From the NCBI GenBank assembly GCA_032622095.1, contig CP136062.1, forward strand, positions 52,531,349 through 52,595,348: 64,000 bases of DNA, given 5' to 3'. The notes under the pieces were generated by a model. That model was not told the origin of the DNA, did not search any database, and saw only the letters and a program-made list of their open reading frames with translations. Below are positions 1-12,800 of this stretch, piece by piece (positions within the stretch are counted from its first letter, which is position 1; each line of letters starts with the position of its first letter). The translations under genes and the position numbers were made by a program. Source of the DNA: Siphonodentalium dalli. Lineage: Eukaryota > Mollusca > Scaphopoda > Gadilida > Siphonodentaliidae.

Positions 1-205
1 AAAATCATGGCCGTCAGCAGCCATCTTGAATGTCACATTTGCATCCATCGGCAAACCCTGTAGCGAACATTTATTGGAAAAATATTTTGAAATGCTTCAT
101 GCATGTTTAAGATGATTTCTAGATAAGAGCTGTCAAATTTGAACGACTTTGGATAAAAACATGACTGCCGGCAGCCATCTTGAACTATACTCTTTCTTGG
201 AATAA
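1..205 (+). repeat. Two partial units of the ~160-bp catggccgcc tandem family
   Basis: catggccgtcagcagccatc near 7 and catgactgccggcagccatc near 160 match the units at 62892-64000. The array continues off the left edge. Confidence 0.65.
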
Positions 206-233
206 ATCTGATTGATCCCAAACTTGATATGAC

Positions 234-512
234 CAAGCCTGAGTTTGCTTAGTGTGCCTGTCATTTGCAGAATGAGATCCCCAGAGGGTGAATTTAGTGG
301 AGTAGCATCACCAAATTCACCCTCTGGGGACCTCATTATGCATGACCTCATCTGCTATGGGAGACATAGACTCAAATTGAAGATCCCAAATGGTGAATAT
401 TGTGATGTCCACCCATTGGGAACCTCGATTATGCAATGCAGGCTGGCGTCAGTAAATTCACCCTCTGGGGACCTCATTCTGCAAATGACAGGCACACTAA
501 ACTCAGACTTGG
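234..512. mobile_element. Fold-back family B copy 1
   Basis: Outer inverted repeats ccaagcctgagtttg / ctaaactcagacttgg surround cagaatgagatcccc and its complement. An internal segment carries tggtgaatattgtgatgt. No coding capacity. It ends 115 bp before exon 1. Confidence 0.75.
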
Positions 513-626
513 CTCTTCGTGATGAACTCCAGTATTACAGCATTTCTTATCGCTCACTTGTGTGTAATATATGGTGTTATCTCCAAGTTGAGTGTCATTG
601 ACACTTTATTTTCTCATTGCTTACAG

Positions 627-817
627 GAGCTTGTGTTTGTAATGAGGGATTCCAGGGCGAAGAATGTTTGATCGTCGACGGCGAACCACCAGAGGTTGGC
701 ACTATCGAGGGTGACCCACTCTGTGACTTACAGAACAACGCTTGCGACACCATTCTAATATACGGAGATCTCTTCCTCGAGAATGAAAACCTGACATGTC
801 ATTTCACCAAACATCTA
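627..817 (+). CDS. Exon 1: second half of EGF-like domain plus start of IPT/TIG-like domain (module 1)
   Basis: Acceptor ttacag, donor gtatgt; phase 1 in, 0 out. It reads ACVCNEGFQGEEC, the C-x-C-x5-G-x2-G-x2-C end of an EGF-like repeat. An IPT-type strand pattern follows (PLCDLQNNACDTILIYGDLF, then LTCHF). The first EGF half must lie in an exon upstream of the window. It is the clear paralogue of exon 19, with the same phases and the shared features CD-x-NN-x2-C and IYGD-x-F. Confidence 0.85.
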
Positions 818-3800
818 GTATGTTTATTCAATAAATTAACTACATACTTTAGGAAGTAACACGATGAATTGTCAATTTTTTTCCGACTAGATTATTATTT
901 ATTTTTTTGGAACAAAATATATTTTTTATAACTTTTCTTATTTTGCTTTATCCTATTCATCGCAATTCCTACCCCCAAACATGTTGTATGTATATTTAAG
1001 AAATAAGCTACCATAAATTGTCCATTTTCTTGACTTGGCGGGGCATTATGGAGATACGGTGAGGGGAGGAGCTGTGTGCCAAAGAAAAAAGTATCATTAG
1101 TTAAATTAGTTAAATTGTTGATGGATTAAAAGAGATTTTTTTTTTTCAATTTACTTTTTAAAAATCTGTTTTATTCCTTATCCTCGCATGTCATATCATC
1201 GGCAATCTCACACGACTTCCCCGTCAGGCTAAAGTTTGTTAGAATGTTCTGCCATTCTCCTCCTTACCCACCCACCCTGCCAGGTTTATTTCCTATAGTG
1301 TTCTTGAAATAATGGGTATACTAGTTATATTTCTTTTCAAAACTCAAAACATTGGGCGACGACGGGGAAATCGTATGATATTGTCGTATCATCAAAATCA
1401 ATTTTTTAAATCTACTATTTTTCACTACCTGGAATATTTAGTGGCCCAGTAAAAGTCGACGAGAAGACTGTCTTGTGGGTGAAGATGGATAACTCTAAAA
1501 TCAAGTGGCTTTTTTGTGTCAGATATTTGACAAACCGGCAAAATTTCGTGAACAAAATGTTGATAATTAACAGGTTTTGGGGAATTTTATACTATAGTTG
1601 ACTGTGGTTAGCATTATTTTTGGGCAATTACTCGATTCTGATAACTGAAGCGGCATTTAAAAAAATTTTGTCGTTGGAATCTGATGATCAATATGGGGAC
1701 CATCGAATCGGATTGAGTACATACTTTGTAGAAATAAGCTACATACTTTGGGATAAAAATGTTAATTTTTTTATAAATTTTTGTTTTATTTTTTGGTTTA
1801 CCTTATCGTCGCATGTAATATCACCAAACATCTGGGTATATACCATCTGGATAATAATTATCATACAATTTAACTAATGATACTTTTTTCTTTGGCACAC
1901 ACCTCCTCACCTCACTGTACCTCCATCATGCCTGCCAAGTCGAGAAAAATGGACAATTAATGATAGGTCATTTATATGTTCAACAATGAATTATCGAACA
2001 AATCACAGTTGAATATCTTTCTATATCTCCTGCAGAGGGATATATATAATTACACTTTCATGCTACAGTAATGCTCTAAATAATCGACTCCTTAACCATA
2101 GCAGAATTATGGGTAACTTTTCAGGATTTAGTCAGAAATATGGCTTGTTGCCATTCATTGGAAAACTCTCGCCGAGAGCTTTCCGATGAATGGCAACAAG
2201 CCATATTTCCGACTAAATCACGAAAAGTTACCCATAATTCTGCTGTGGTTAAGGAGTCGATTATTTAGAGCATTACTGTATCTTGCACGATTCATGTAAG
2301 TGTACCGATGCACGGCAAGAACATTATCTTATATATGCGAGTTATTGTACATTCTCTTATATATGTGAGTCTCCCATATGGAGCCTTGCATATATTAGAG
2401 AATGCACTAGCTTACAAGGGAAAGGTAAATGTTGTTAGGCCAATGCATTCTCTTATATATGCGAGTCTCCCGTAGGGATCCTTGCATACACTAGCTTACA
2501 ATAAGAGAATGCAGGTACATTCTCTTATATATGCGAGTCTCCCATATGGAGCCTTGCATATATTAGAGAATGCACTAGCTTACAAGGGAAAGGTAAATGT
2601 TGTTAGGCCAATGCATTCTCTTATATATGCGAGTCTCCCATAGGGAGCCTTGCATATATTAGAGAATACACTAGCTTACAATTAAGGGCAAGGTAAATGT
2701 TGTTAGGCCAATGCATTCTCTTATATATACTACTAGCCGATGAGCCCGACGTTGTCCGGGCTATTCAAAAACCAAATTTCAAGTCGATAGCTCCACCCGT
2801 TTCCGAGATCTGGTCTGCGCGAAGCTGGCGTCGCACGGGCTCGGCGACCCGATAAAATTCGTATCCGGGGCAAGATACATTCACATAGCAAATTTCAAGT
2901 CGATATCTCCACCCGTTTCCGAGATCTCGTCTGCGCATGCGCGAAGCTGGCGTCGCACGGGCTCGGCGACCCTATAAAATTTGTATCCGGGGCAAGATAC
3001 ATTCACATAGCAAATTTCAAGTCGATAGCTCCACCTGTTTCCGAGATCTCATCTGCGCATGCTATTCAAAAACCAAATTTCAAGTCGATAGCTACACCCA
3101 TTTCCGAGATCTGGTCTGCGCATGCGCGAAGCTGGCGTCGCACGGGCTCGGCGACCCGATAAAATTCGTATCCGGGGCAAGATACATTAACATAGCAAAT
3201 TTCAAGTCGCCTGGTCAAACTACACACGTACCAAGTTTCGTCCCGATCGGTCGAGAATCGTAGATTTGTATAAATGACAGACAGACAAACAAACATACTT
3301 ACAGACAAACAGAGGTCTTCAAAATATATATGAGATAGCCGATGAGCCCGACGTTGTCCGGGCTATTCAAAAACCTGGTCTGCGCATGCGCGAAGCTGGC
3401 GTCGCACGGGCTCGGCGACCCGATAAAATTCGTATCCGGGGCAAGATACATTCACATAGCAAATTTCAAGTCGATAGCTCCACCCGTTTCCGAGATCAGG
3501 TCTGCGCATGCGCGAAGCTGGCGTCGCACAGACTCGGCGACCCGATAAAATTCGTAACCGGGGCAAGATACATTCACATACCAAATTTCAAGTCGATAGC
3601 TCCACCCGTTTCCGAGATCTCGTCTGCGCATGCGCGAAGCTGGCGTCGCACTGGCTCGGCGACCCGATAACATTCGCATCCGGGGCAAGATACATTCACA
3701 TATCAAATTTCAAGTCGATAGCTCCACCCGTTTCCGAGATCTCGTCTGCGCATGTGCGAAGCGGGCGCCGCACGGGCTCGCCAATACGACAACGTCCACC

Positions 3801-6800
3801 GCCTGGTCAAACTACACACACATACCAAGTTTCGTCCCGATCGGTCGAGAATCGTAGATTTGTATCAATGACAGGCAGACAAACAAACAAACATACATAC
3901 AGACAAACAGAGGTCTTCAAAATATATATGAGATGGGAGACTTGCATATATAAGAGCATGCATTGGAACAGGGTTTTTCGCAAAATTTCAGGAAGCTCCA
4001 GTTATGAAAGGGTTTAAGTAACGATTGTTTTTAGCCTTTTCCAGTCATATTGAAATGTGGAGTTGTTTCCCTTGAAGGATGATGGAAATACAGAAGCGAG
4101 TACAGTGGCTGGTCTGTTTATCACAGTGACAATGATAAGATGTCCCCTACCGGCAGGCGTGGGTATATACACTCTCTGGATCAGCAATAACGCTGTCATT
4201 CGAAGCATCACGGAGATCAAATATGTTGTCTACAATTCGGTGTGTGATGACTGCACTTTGAATGGCTGTACACCCAGGGTAGGTAATTCTTGTGTTTATG
4301 TGTTTACCGGTCTCAAAATGTGGTGCTGGCCATTTGCAGAATGAGGTCCCCAGAGGGTGAATTTTATGATGCTATAGCGAGACCAAATTCATTCCCAGGG
4401 GACCTCATTCTGCATGGCCTCATCTGCTATGCGAGACCTGGACACATATTTCAGTTCCCAGATGGTAAAGATGGTGATTGGCACCTCAATTATGCATTGT
4501 ATCGTCTGCCAATTTGGGGACATAGAGAAACTAAACTAAAAAAGGAAAAGAAACTTTCTAAAGAAACTAAAAACAACTTGTTAAAATTTGTATAATAAAG
4601 ATACTTTCTAGAGAAGATGAGGCCAAAGCAGAATGAGGTCCCCTGAGGGCAACATTTTCGGGTTAATATCATGGACTTAGTTTTGAACATTGTCAAATAA
4701 CATTTATTATTAGAGAATTCTACTGTAGTTGAAACATCATAACAAATGTACTATTCATATAATCACAGGTTTCTCAACGGTACCGGTACCAGAACAGTCG
4801 GTACTTGGGACAGTTTTCACGGTTCTGGAGTGTTGAGTACCGCCGCACACGGTACTAGGTGTTACTTGATTTGGCAGTCTATATACATTTGTATATTAAG
4901 CAATGGATAACTTTATTTAGATGTTATTTGCAGCATTAACAAAACCAAATTTGAAACACAGTTTGTTATTGCTAAATAAATGGTGCTTGTATACATATGG
5001 TGACAATATTCGCATAGCAGCAAACCCGATTTACAACTTGCCCCGACCAAAACGGAAGGCAATACAAATAAAAGGTAGTCGAGAACAGTACTTTTTTTGT
5101 CGTGAAGTTGGATTATTCAAATTACACACATCATCTGCGTATATCATTGGGTGCCACGGTAACCTCAACCCAAAGTGACCAATTAGTGATGCTTCTATGA
5201 GTATAGAAACACACACATACTGTAATCTAAACATAAAAGACAATTACCAATCTCTGACTGAGCAACAAGTCACGATGCATGTATTGAAAATAAATGATTG
5301 GTCAATCGATTGGCGAAATTCATTATTTAAATTCTTCTAAATCCACATTGCTATCTACTTCCAGCCGTAAGATCAACCTGCATTTCGTACCTGGCACATT
5401 GTACATATAACACATATAAATCCAAGCAGCTACATACAATATTATCAATGCAGACTTTGAGTAGTGGAACCAGTACCGGTACCTCGGTACGGCATGCGGA
5501 ACCGTCCCGGTACCGATAGGTCTGGAACCATCGGGTCATATAAAAACGTCGTATTTCTCCAATTTATTTCCATAAAGTTGGAAAAGATCTTTGCGAACAA
5601 CAACTATGTCTTGGGAACAAACACCTGTCAATCATGCATCCGGTTGCAGTGAAACTTCATTTTCTTTGATATCGTCATCCAATTAATTATAATTGACAAT
5701 ACTGGCATTTTTCCAAACATGTGTGGAGCTGTTGTCTGGAATCTTGTTCACACACATTTCTGGAAAAGTGACCGACACTTATTAAGTTTATCATAATGGT
5801 TAATTAAGCGACAACCAATCGTTTTAAAGTATTGTCATGAATAGACAGCTTATGATTCAATTATTTTGTTTTTGCAGAACGATGTCTGTCGAATCAAAGG
5901 AAAGTGCTATTTGAATGGATTCTGTAACATTGATAACCCCATCGAGTACTGCTGGCCCGTCATGGCAAACAACAAATGGAGCATTATAGATGGTAAGTAA
6001 TGAACAGTATTTGCGTTTGCCATTTGCCGGGAAAAATATGAAATGCTTGACTTGAAATTAATCCTTTGAGTGCCAGGTCCGATTTTTGTATCAACCCATA
6101 TACCCTGTGCCAATGCATTCTCTTATATATGCGAGTCGACCATGTGTCGCCTCGCATATATAAGAGAATGCATTGGCCTAACAATTTTTCATCATTTGTT
6201 ATTATTTTTTACAATTTTAATAATTTTTTAAAAATCTAAAAACAAAAAAAAACAAAACTTTTTATTTTTTATTTTTTTAGGGCCGATTTTACAGACCGTA
6301 AATTAGGGCCGATGAGATCGTCCCCTGGCACTGAAAGGGTTAATCCTAAAATGAATGGGAGGTCTTATCTTTTGTTCTGAAAATAAGAACTTTCTGTGAA
6401 TTGGGAAGTTCAGGGTCAGAATTTTGGAATAAACCTGACTATATTTCCCAATGGGAATGGGGCCCAGTGTAAACCTGACTATTACCTATTGGGAATGGGC
6501 CCATTTTCGGCCCGTGTTGTTGCCTACAAAAATCCCTGTAATGTTTATAATTTACAGAATAACAATTTTTTATCATTTTTTTTAAATAAATGTTTCTTAC
6601 AATTTTTAGGACATAAAATAAAAAACATCCATTACCCTGCAGGGAGCCCCACACATATATAGAAGCATATAGAAGAATGTCGTCTGCTCATGTTTGTCTG
6701 GGGCTCTGTATGGGTGAAATTATAAAATTGTTAAAGAATACAAGATTTTTTTTTTTAAATTGTAAAAAATTGTTAGGCCAATGCATTCTCTTATATATGC

Positions 6801-9800
6801 GAGGCGACCTATGGTCGACTCTCATATATAAGAGAATGCATTGGCACAGGGTAAAAAAATATGGAATAAACCTGACTATTACCTATTGTGAATGGGGCCA
6901 TTTTCGGCCCGTGTCGTTGCCTATGGCCCGTGTCGTTGCCTATGGCCCGTGTCGTTGCCTACAAAAATCCCTGTAATGTTTATAATTTACAGAATGACAT
7001 TTGGATATAAAGTTCATGAAAATAATTACAGCAATTCCCTGAGTAATCGACTCCTTAAACACAGCAGAATTATGGGTAACTTTTCAGAATTTAGTCGGAA
7101 ATATGGCTTGTTGCCATTCATCGGAAAGCTCTCGGGGGTTACCCATAATTCTGCTGTGTTTAAAGATACGGGCGGCGTTGGCGGTGGGTATGCTGTTAAA
7201 ATATTCACCTCCGTCAAAAACCGCCATAAACAGAAAGAATAGTAAAATATAGACAGATTTTGTTCTTATACCAATCAGAAATATGGCATAAACAGTATGT
7301 TATTGTAAATTTTTCCCCCTTTGTTATGTAAACAAAAGCAAAAAACGTTACGTTTCCTGGCTTTTGTTTAGATCCGGATATGGTAAACATAAAGAGCGTT
7401 ATTTGTTACTGTTTTCCTGATATGGAAATAATAAAGAGCGTTTATATCATTTGTGTGTGATTAACCAATAGAATTGAGCTGTGTAATGTAAACAGAAGCA
7501 CAACTTGTGTAACACGAACAGGCTCTTGTTTACGTATACCATCGTACACCTTGACGACAATATACTATTTACGCTCTGATTATGTTTGGCATATGAACAA
7601 AACTATATATATATTAATATTCCTTCTGTTGGTGGCGATTTGAACAAATATGAATATTTCTGCAACGAACGCCGCCCGTGCCTTTAAGGAGTCGATTACT
7701 TAGGGCATTACTGCACTGTGTTCTCTAATCACATTCTATTGCCACAGAAGGCTGTTCTACATCTCCTAATTCTTTTTTCAGCATCTATAATTTGGGAAGT
7801 CAGACTTTACTTTATCAAACTGAAAACATTCCGTGGAGATGTCTACCTCGAGACCGAAGCTGGAGATATCCCAACAAAGGGCGACATGAAGATGGTTACA
7901 AATGAGAACAATCGCAAATCTCTGACGTTCAATGGGCAGACACAATATTTCAATATATCTCCTTACATGGATATGTGCTTGGGCAACACTGAGTTGTGTG
8001 ACCTCGGAGTTACTCTATCATTCAGGTATGGCAAATTTATTACAACTTTTTGTTGTATTCTCAGTTCAAGCCTGTGTTGTACAAGCCTTGAAATAGTGTG
8101 TCTGTCATTTGCAGAATGAGGTCCCCAGAGGGTGAATTTAGTGATGCTACCCTGCACAGTGGGCTAGCATCACCAAATTCACCCTCTGGGAACCTCATTC
8201 TGCTGAGGTGTAAGCAGAATGAGGTCCCCAGAGGGTGAATTTGATGATGCTAGCCCGCTATGCGGGGTAGCATCACTAAATTCACCCTTTGGGGGCCTCA
8301 TTCTGCAAATGACAGACACACTATTTCAAGGCTTGGCTTCTGTCCCTAGAAAATATCTTTTTCAAGGCTTGGTGTGGTAAAGTTCGGCAGTTTGCTCTAT
8401 GGCGATCATGATTTCTTCATAGAGACGTATGACATAGTTACTTTGCTAAAGGCGACGTACCAAGAATTTCATAAATTTTTGTATCAAAACCATTGCAAAA
8501 CAACGAATTTCGATCGTAAAATACTAATAGTAATATCAATTCTGTTTGTGTTTGCGGAATGTAATAAATCATAAAAGCCGATCATCTGCAGAATGAGGTC
8601 AACAGAGGGTGAGTTTAGTGATGCTATCCCGCACAGTGGACTAGCATCACCAAATTCCCCCTTGGGAACCTCATTCTGCAGGGCCAGATTGAAGTTCTCA
8701 AATGGTGAATATTGTGATGTACACCCATTGGGAACCTCGATTATGCAATGTGTCATCTGCCAATTTGGGGATATAGAGCAACTAAACTAAAAAAGAAATA
8801 GAATCTATTTGAAGAAGTTTCTATAGAAATTTGATAATAAATAAACTTTCCAGAGGAGATGAGGCCTATGCAGAATGAGGTCCCCAGTGGGTGAATTTAG
8901 TGATCTTAGCCCGCTATGCGGTATAGCATCACTAAATTCACCCTCTGGGAATCTCATTCTGCAAATGACAGGCACATTAAACTCAGAATTGAGACGGTTA
9001 CCTCTTCAGCCTCCCACTCTCAGGCTATCCTCCTGTCATCCATTCTAATGCAAAAATCACTAACAAAACAACACAGTGCAGCTCTATATATACAGTAATG
9101 CCCTAAATAATCAATTCCTTACCCACAGCAGAATTATGGGTAATTATTCAGGATTTAGTCGGAAATATGGCTTGTTGCCATTCTTCGGAAAGCTCTCACT
9201 GAGAGTTTTCCGATGAATGGCAACAAGCCATATTTCCGACTAAACCCTGAAAAATTACCCATAATTCTGCTGTGGTTACTGTTAAGGAGACAATTATTTA
9301 GGACTTTACTGTAGCTTTCATTGTTGGGAAGAGAACTTAAATGGTTAATTTACTAATTTTCGCTTTTCAGTCTGAAGTTGTTGTCACTAAAGAACGATGC
9401 ATATATCTACACAAACTGCGGAGACGAAGCCGACTCAACGGGTTATGCTATATATTACAAACAAGGACGCTTATATGTGACAATCTCGACTATAAAACGC
9501 CAGTACACCGTCTACACAAAGAACATCAATGTGGACAAATACTTCTTATTTAAGGTATGCATATGTTAACACCCCAGATTGGCAGTTATCAAGCCTTGAA
9601 ATAGTGTGTCTGTCATTTGCAGAATGAGGTCCCCAGAGGGTGAATTTAGTGATGCTACCCCGCATAGCACTAAGAATGAATTTTTCACAAACTGATAAAT
9701 TTCATTTGTTAAAATTTAAAAGAAATTGGCAAAAAAAACTTTTTTTGGCAAAAGGAAATTTTGGCCCAGTGCAGACCCTGGACTCAAGTTAGAAGGAGGT

Positions 9801-12800
9801 ATTTGGTGGCTCAGTTGGAATGGTTCTATAGAGTATCAAAGGGAGATCATTCATCAATAATTATATGCAATCCTTGAAATAGTCTGTCTGTCATTTGCAG
9901 AATGAGGTCCCCAGAGGGTGAATTTAGTGATGCTACCCCGAATAGTGGGTTAGCATCACCAAATTCACCCTCAGGGAACCTCATTCTGCTGAGGTGTAAG
10001 CAGAATGAGGTCCCCAGAGGGTGAATTTGGTGATGCTAGCCCGCTATGCGGGGTAGCATCACTAAATGACCTCATTCTGCAAATGACAGACACACTATTT
10101 CAAGGCTTGGCAGTTATCATGCTTGCCTACTAAATTGACCAATGAGAATGGGAGATTTACTAACATAAGATGAGGGGATATTAGGGTCACCTTGATTGGC
10201 ACCAACCCAATATTGAAAGCCCCAGGGAGGATATTGATTAATATGGGGTCAAAATCCACTAATACCATAATTAATCGACTGCTTAACCACAGCAAAATTA
10301 TGGGTAACTTTTCAGGATTTAGTCGGAAATATGGCTTGTTGCCATTCATCGGAAAGCTCTCGGGGAGTAGTAGATCTTCATCTGTTAGTAGCACATAAGA
10401 TCTTCATCTGTTAGTAGCACATAAGATCTCCATCTGTTAGTAGCACATAAGATCTTCATCTGTTAGTAGCACATAAGATCTTCTTCTGTTAGTATCACAT
10501 ACTATCTTCATCTGTTAGTAGCACATAAGATCTTCATCTGTTAGTGGCACATAAGATCTTCATCTGTTAGTAGCACATAAGATCTTCTTCTGTTAGTATC
10601 ACATACTATCTTCATCTGTTAGTAGCACATAAGATCTTCATCTGTTAGTAGCACATAAGATCTTCATCTGTTAGTAGCACATAATATCTGTATCTGTTAG
10701 TATCACATAATATCTTCATCTGTTAGTAGCACATAATATCTTCATCTGTCAGTAGCACATAATATCTTTATCTGTTAGTACCACATAAGATCTTTATCTG
10801 TTGGTAGCACATAAGATCTTCATCTGTTGGTAACACATCAGATCTTCATCTATTAGTAGCACATAAGTTCTTTATATGTTAGTAGCACATAAGATCTTTA
10901 TCTGTTAGTAGCACATAGGATCTTTATATGTTAGTAGCACATAAGATCTTCATCTGTTAGTAGCACATAAGATCTTCATCTGTTGGTAGCACATAAGATC
11001 TTCATCTGTTAGTAGCACATAAGATATTCAGCTGTTAGTAGCACATAAGATCTTCATCTGTTATTAGCTCATAAGATCTTCATCTGTTAGTAGCACATAA
11101 GATCTTCATCTGTTATTAGCACATCAGATCTTCATCTGTTAGTAGCACATAAGATCTTCATCTGTTAGTAGCACATAAGATCTTCATCTGTTATTAGCAC
11201 ATCAGATCTTTATCTGTTATTAGCGCATCAGATCTTCATCCCTCATTTTTATTCATTATAGGTGTCTTGGAGTTTGCAGTTCGGTTTAAATCTGTATGTC
11301 GACGGTGACAAGGTAGCACATAGCAACCAGTACATAAAACGAAATGTCACAAACCCACGTGACTGTAACCTCTTCGTCGGACGACCACACAAACAGACCG
11401 CAGTGTCAGCTAATTTCATCCTTGAATACTGGCATGCACTTTTCGCTTCAACTGAGATACTAGATGCTCTCAGATTTGTCATTGGTAAGTTACTTGGCTC
11501 ATTCAATTCACGACTTTTTATCGAACTTAACCTCAAATTGAAGATTTCACATGGAATCGAACCACCATCATCGAAAGTGAAAAAATATTTGTTTCGAGTT
11601 GAGGAACCCACCCATCAAAGCTAGAGATCAGATATCGATTTTTTAAATCTATTATTTTTCAATATTGATAATTTTTAGTGGCCCAGTAAAGAGTCGAGGA
11701 GAAGACGGTCTCGGTCCAAATTGCGGATGGACAACTGGCTTTTTTTGTGTCAGATATTTGACAAACTGGCAAAATTTCATTGAACAAAATTCTGACAAAT
11801 AACAGGTTTTTGGGAAATAGTATACTATAATTAAATATTATTTTTGGGCAATTAATTGATTCTGATAACTGAAGCATCATTTAAAAAAATGTTGCTGTTG
11901 TTGGAATCTGATGATATGGGGATCATCGAATCGGATTGAGTGCCTTTAATAGCGTTTTTGTCATTCATTTTTTTTTAATCACACATCCCTCATGCGACAT
12001 GTGACTTTGCTGTTAATATGGAAATTCATTTAATTGTGTTTCAACAAGCCTTGAAATAGTGTGTATGTCATTTGAGGCGTAAGCAGAATGAGGTCCCCAG
12101 AGGGTGAATTTGGTGTTGCTAGACCGCTATGTGGGGTAGCATCACTAAATTCACCCTCTGGGGACCTCATTCTGCAAATGACAGACACACTAATTCATTT
12201 CATTGTGTTTAAGGTTTCCCCCAGCTCACAGAAGATCCTAAACTGACTGTCAAGATCGACAAATTTGGAGAGGCAGCCTTCCTTTGCAACTATCAACGGC
12301 TACAGGGCCAGAACGTGCAGTACAAAGTCAGCTTCATCGTTAACGGAGAGTACCAGTCTAGCTCCTTTGAAGATGGCACCGAGGATGCGATATTGGACGA
12401 GAACATCTTGCAAGACAAACCATATGGCTCCACGGTTTGTTTTCTAATTCAGAATTTTGTTTCTTGATTACCTTCTGGAGTTACACCATGGTTTGGTAAC
12501 TATTAATGTGTTGAATTTGTAAATATAAATTTAGGCATCCCTTCCTGATTTAAATTTGGGGCGCCCCTTCACCATTCTGATGTATGCTTTTTAACTGACT
12601 GTGAGAATAATTTAATATAGAAAGGGTTGAAATATAACTCCCTTTCTGACATGTATTTGGGCTCCCAACCCTCATTTTCATGTCCATGCCTGAGAGTTAG
12701 AGAGAACATTATACATCCTAATACTAAATGGATTCTCCCATTCAGTTATGAAAGTATACCCTGGAACAGTCCAATATTCATTTGGAGGGATGTTCAGCAG

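Noticed and set aside
3342-4017. Arg/Ser-rich frames around 3.3-4.0 kb
   Set aside because: They lie on the 122-bp GC-rich repeat and appear in both strands.
4041-4044. ccag as exon 2 acceptor
   Set aside because: Would bring in an in-frame TGA at 4051-4053 given phase 0 from exon 1.
10367-11240. CRISPR-like regular repeats
   Set aside because: Units are directly tandem with no unique spacers, in a eukaryotic intron; it is a minisatellite.
11249-11611. 120-residue minus-strand frame
   Set aside because: Antisense shadow of exon 6.
12265-12447. Frame starting at the ATG at 12265
   Set aside because: Shadow of exon 7 in another frame; the phase-matched frame is the family-like one.
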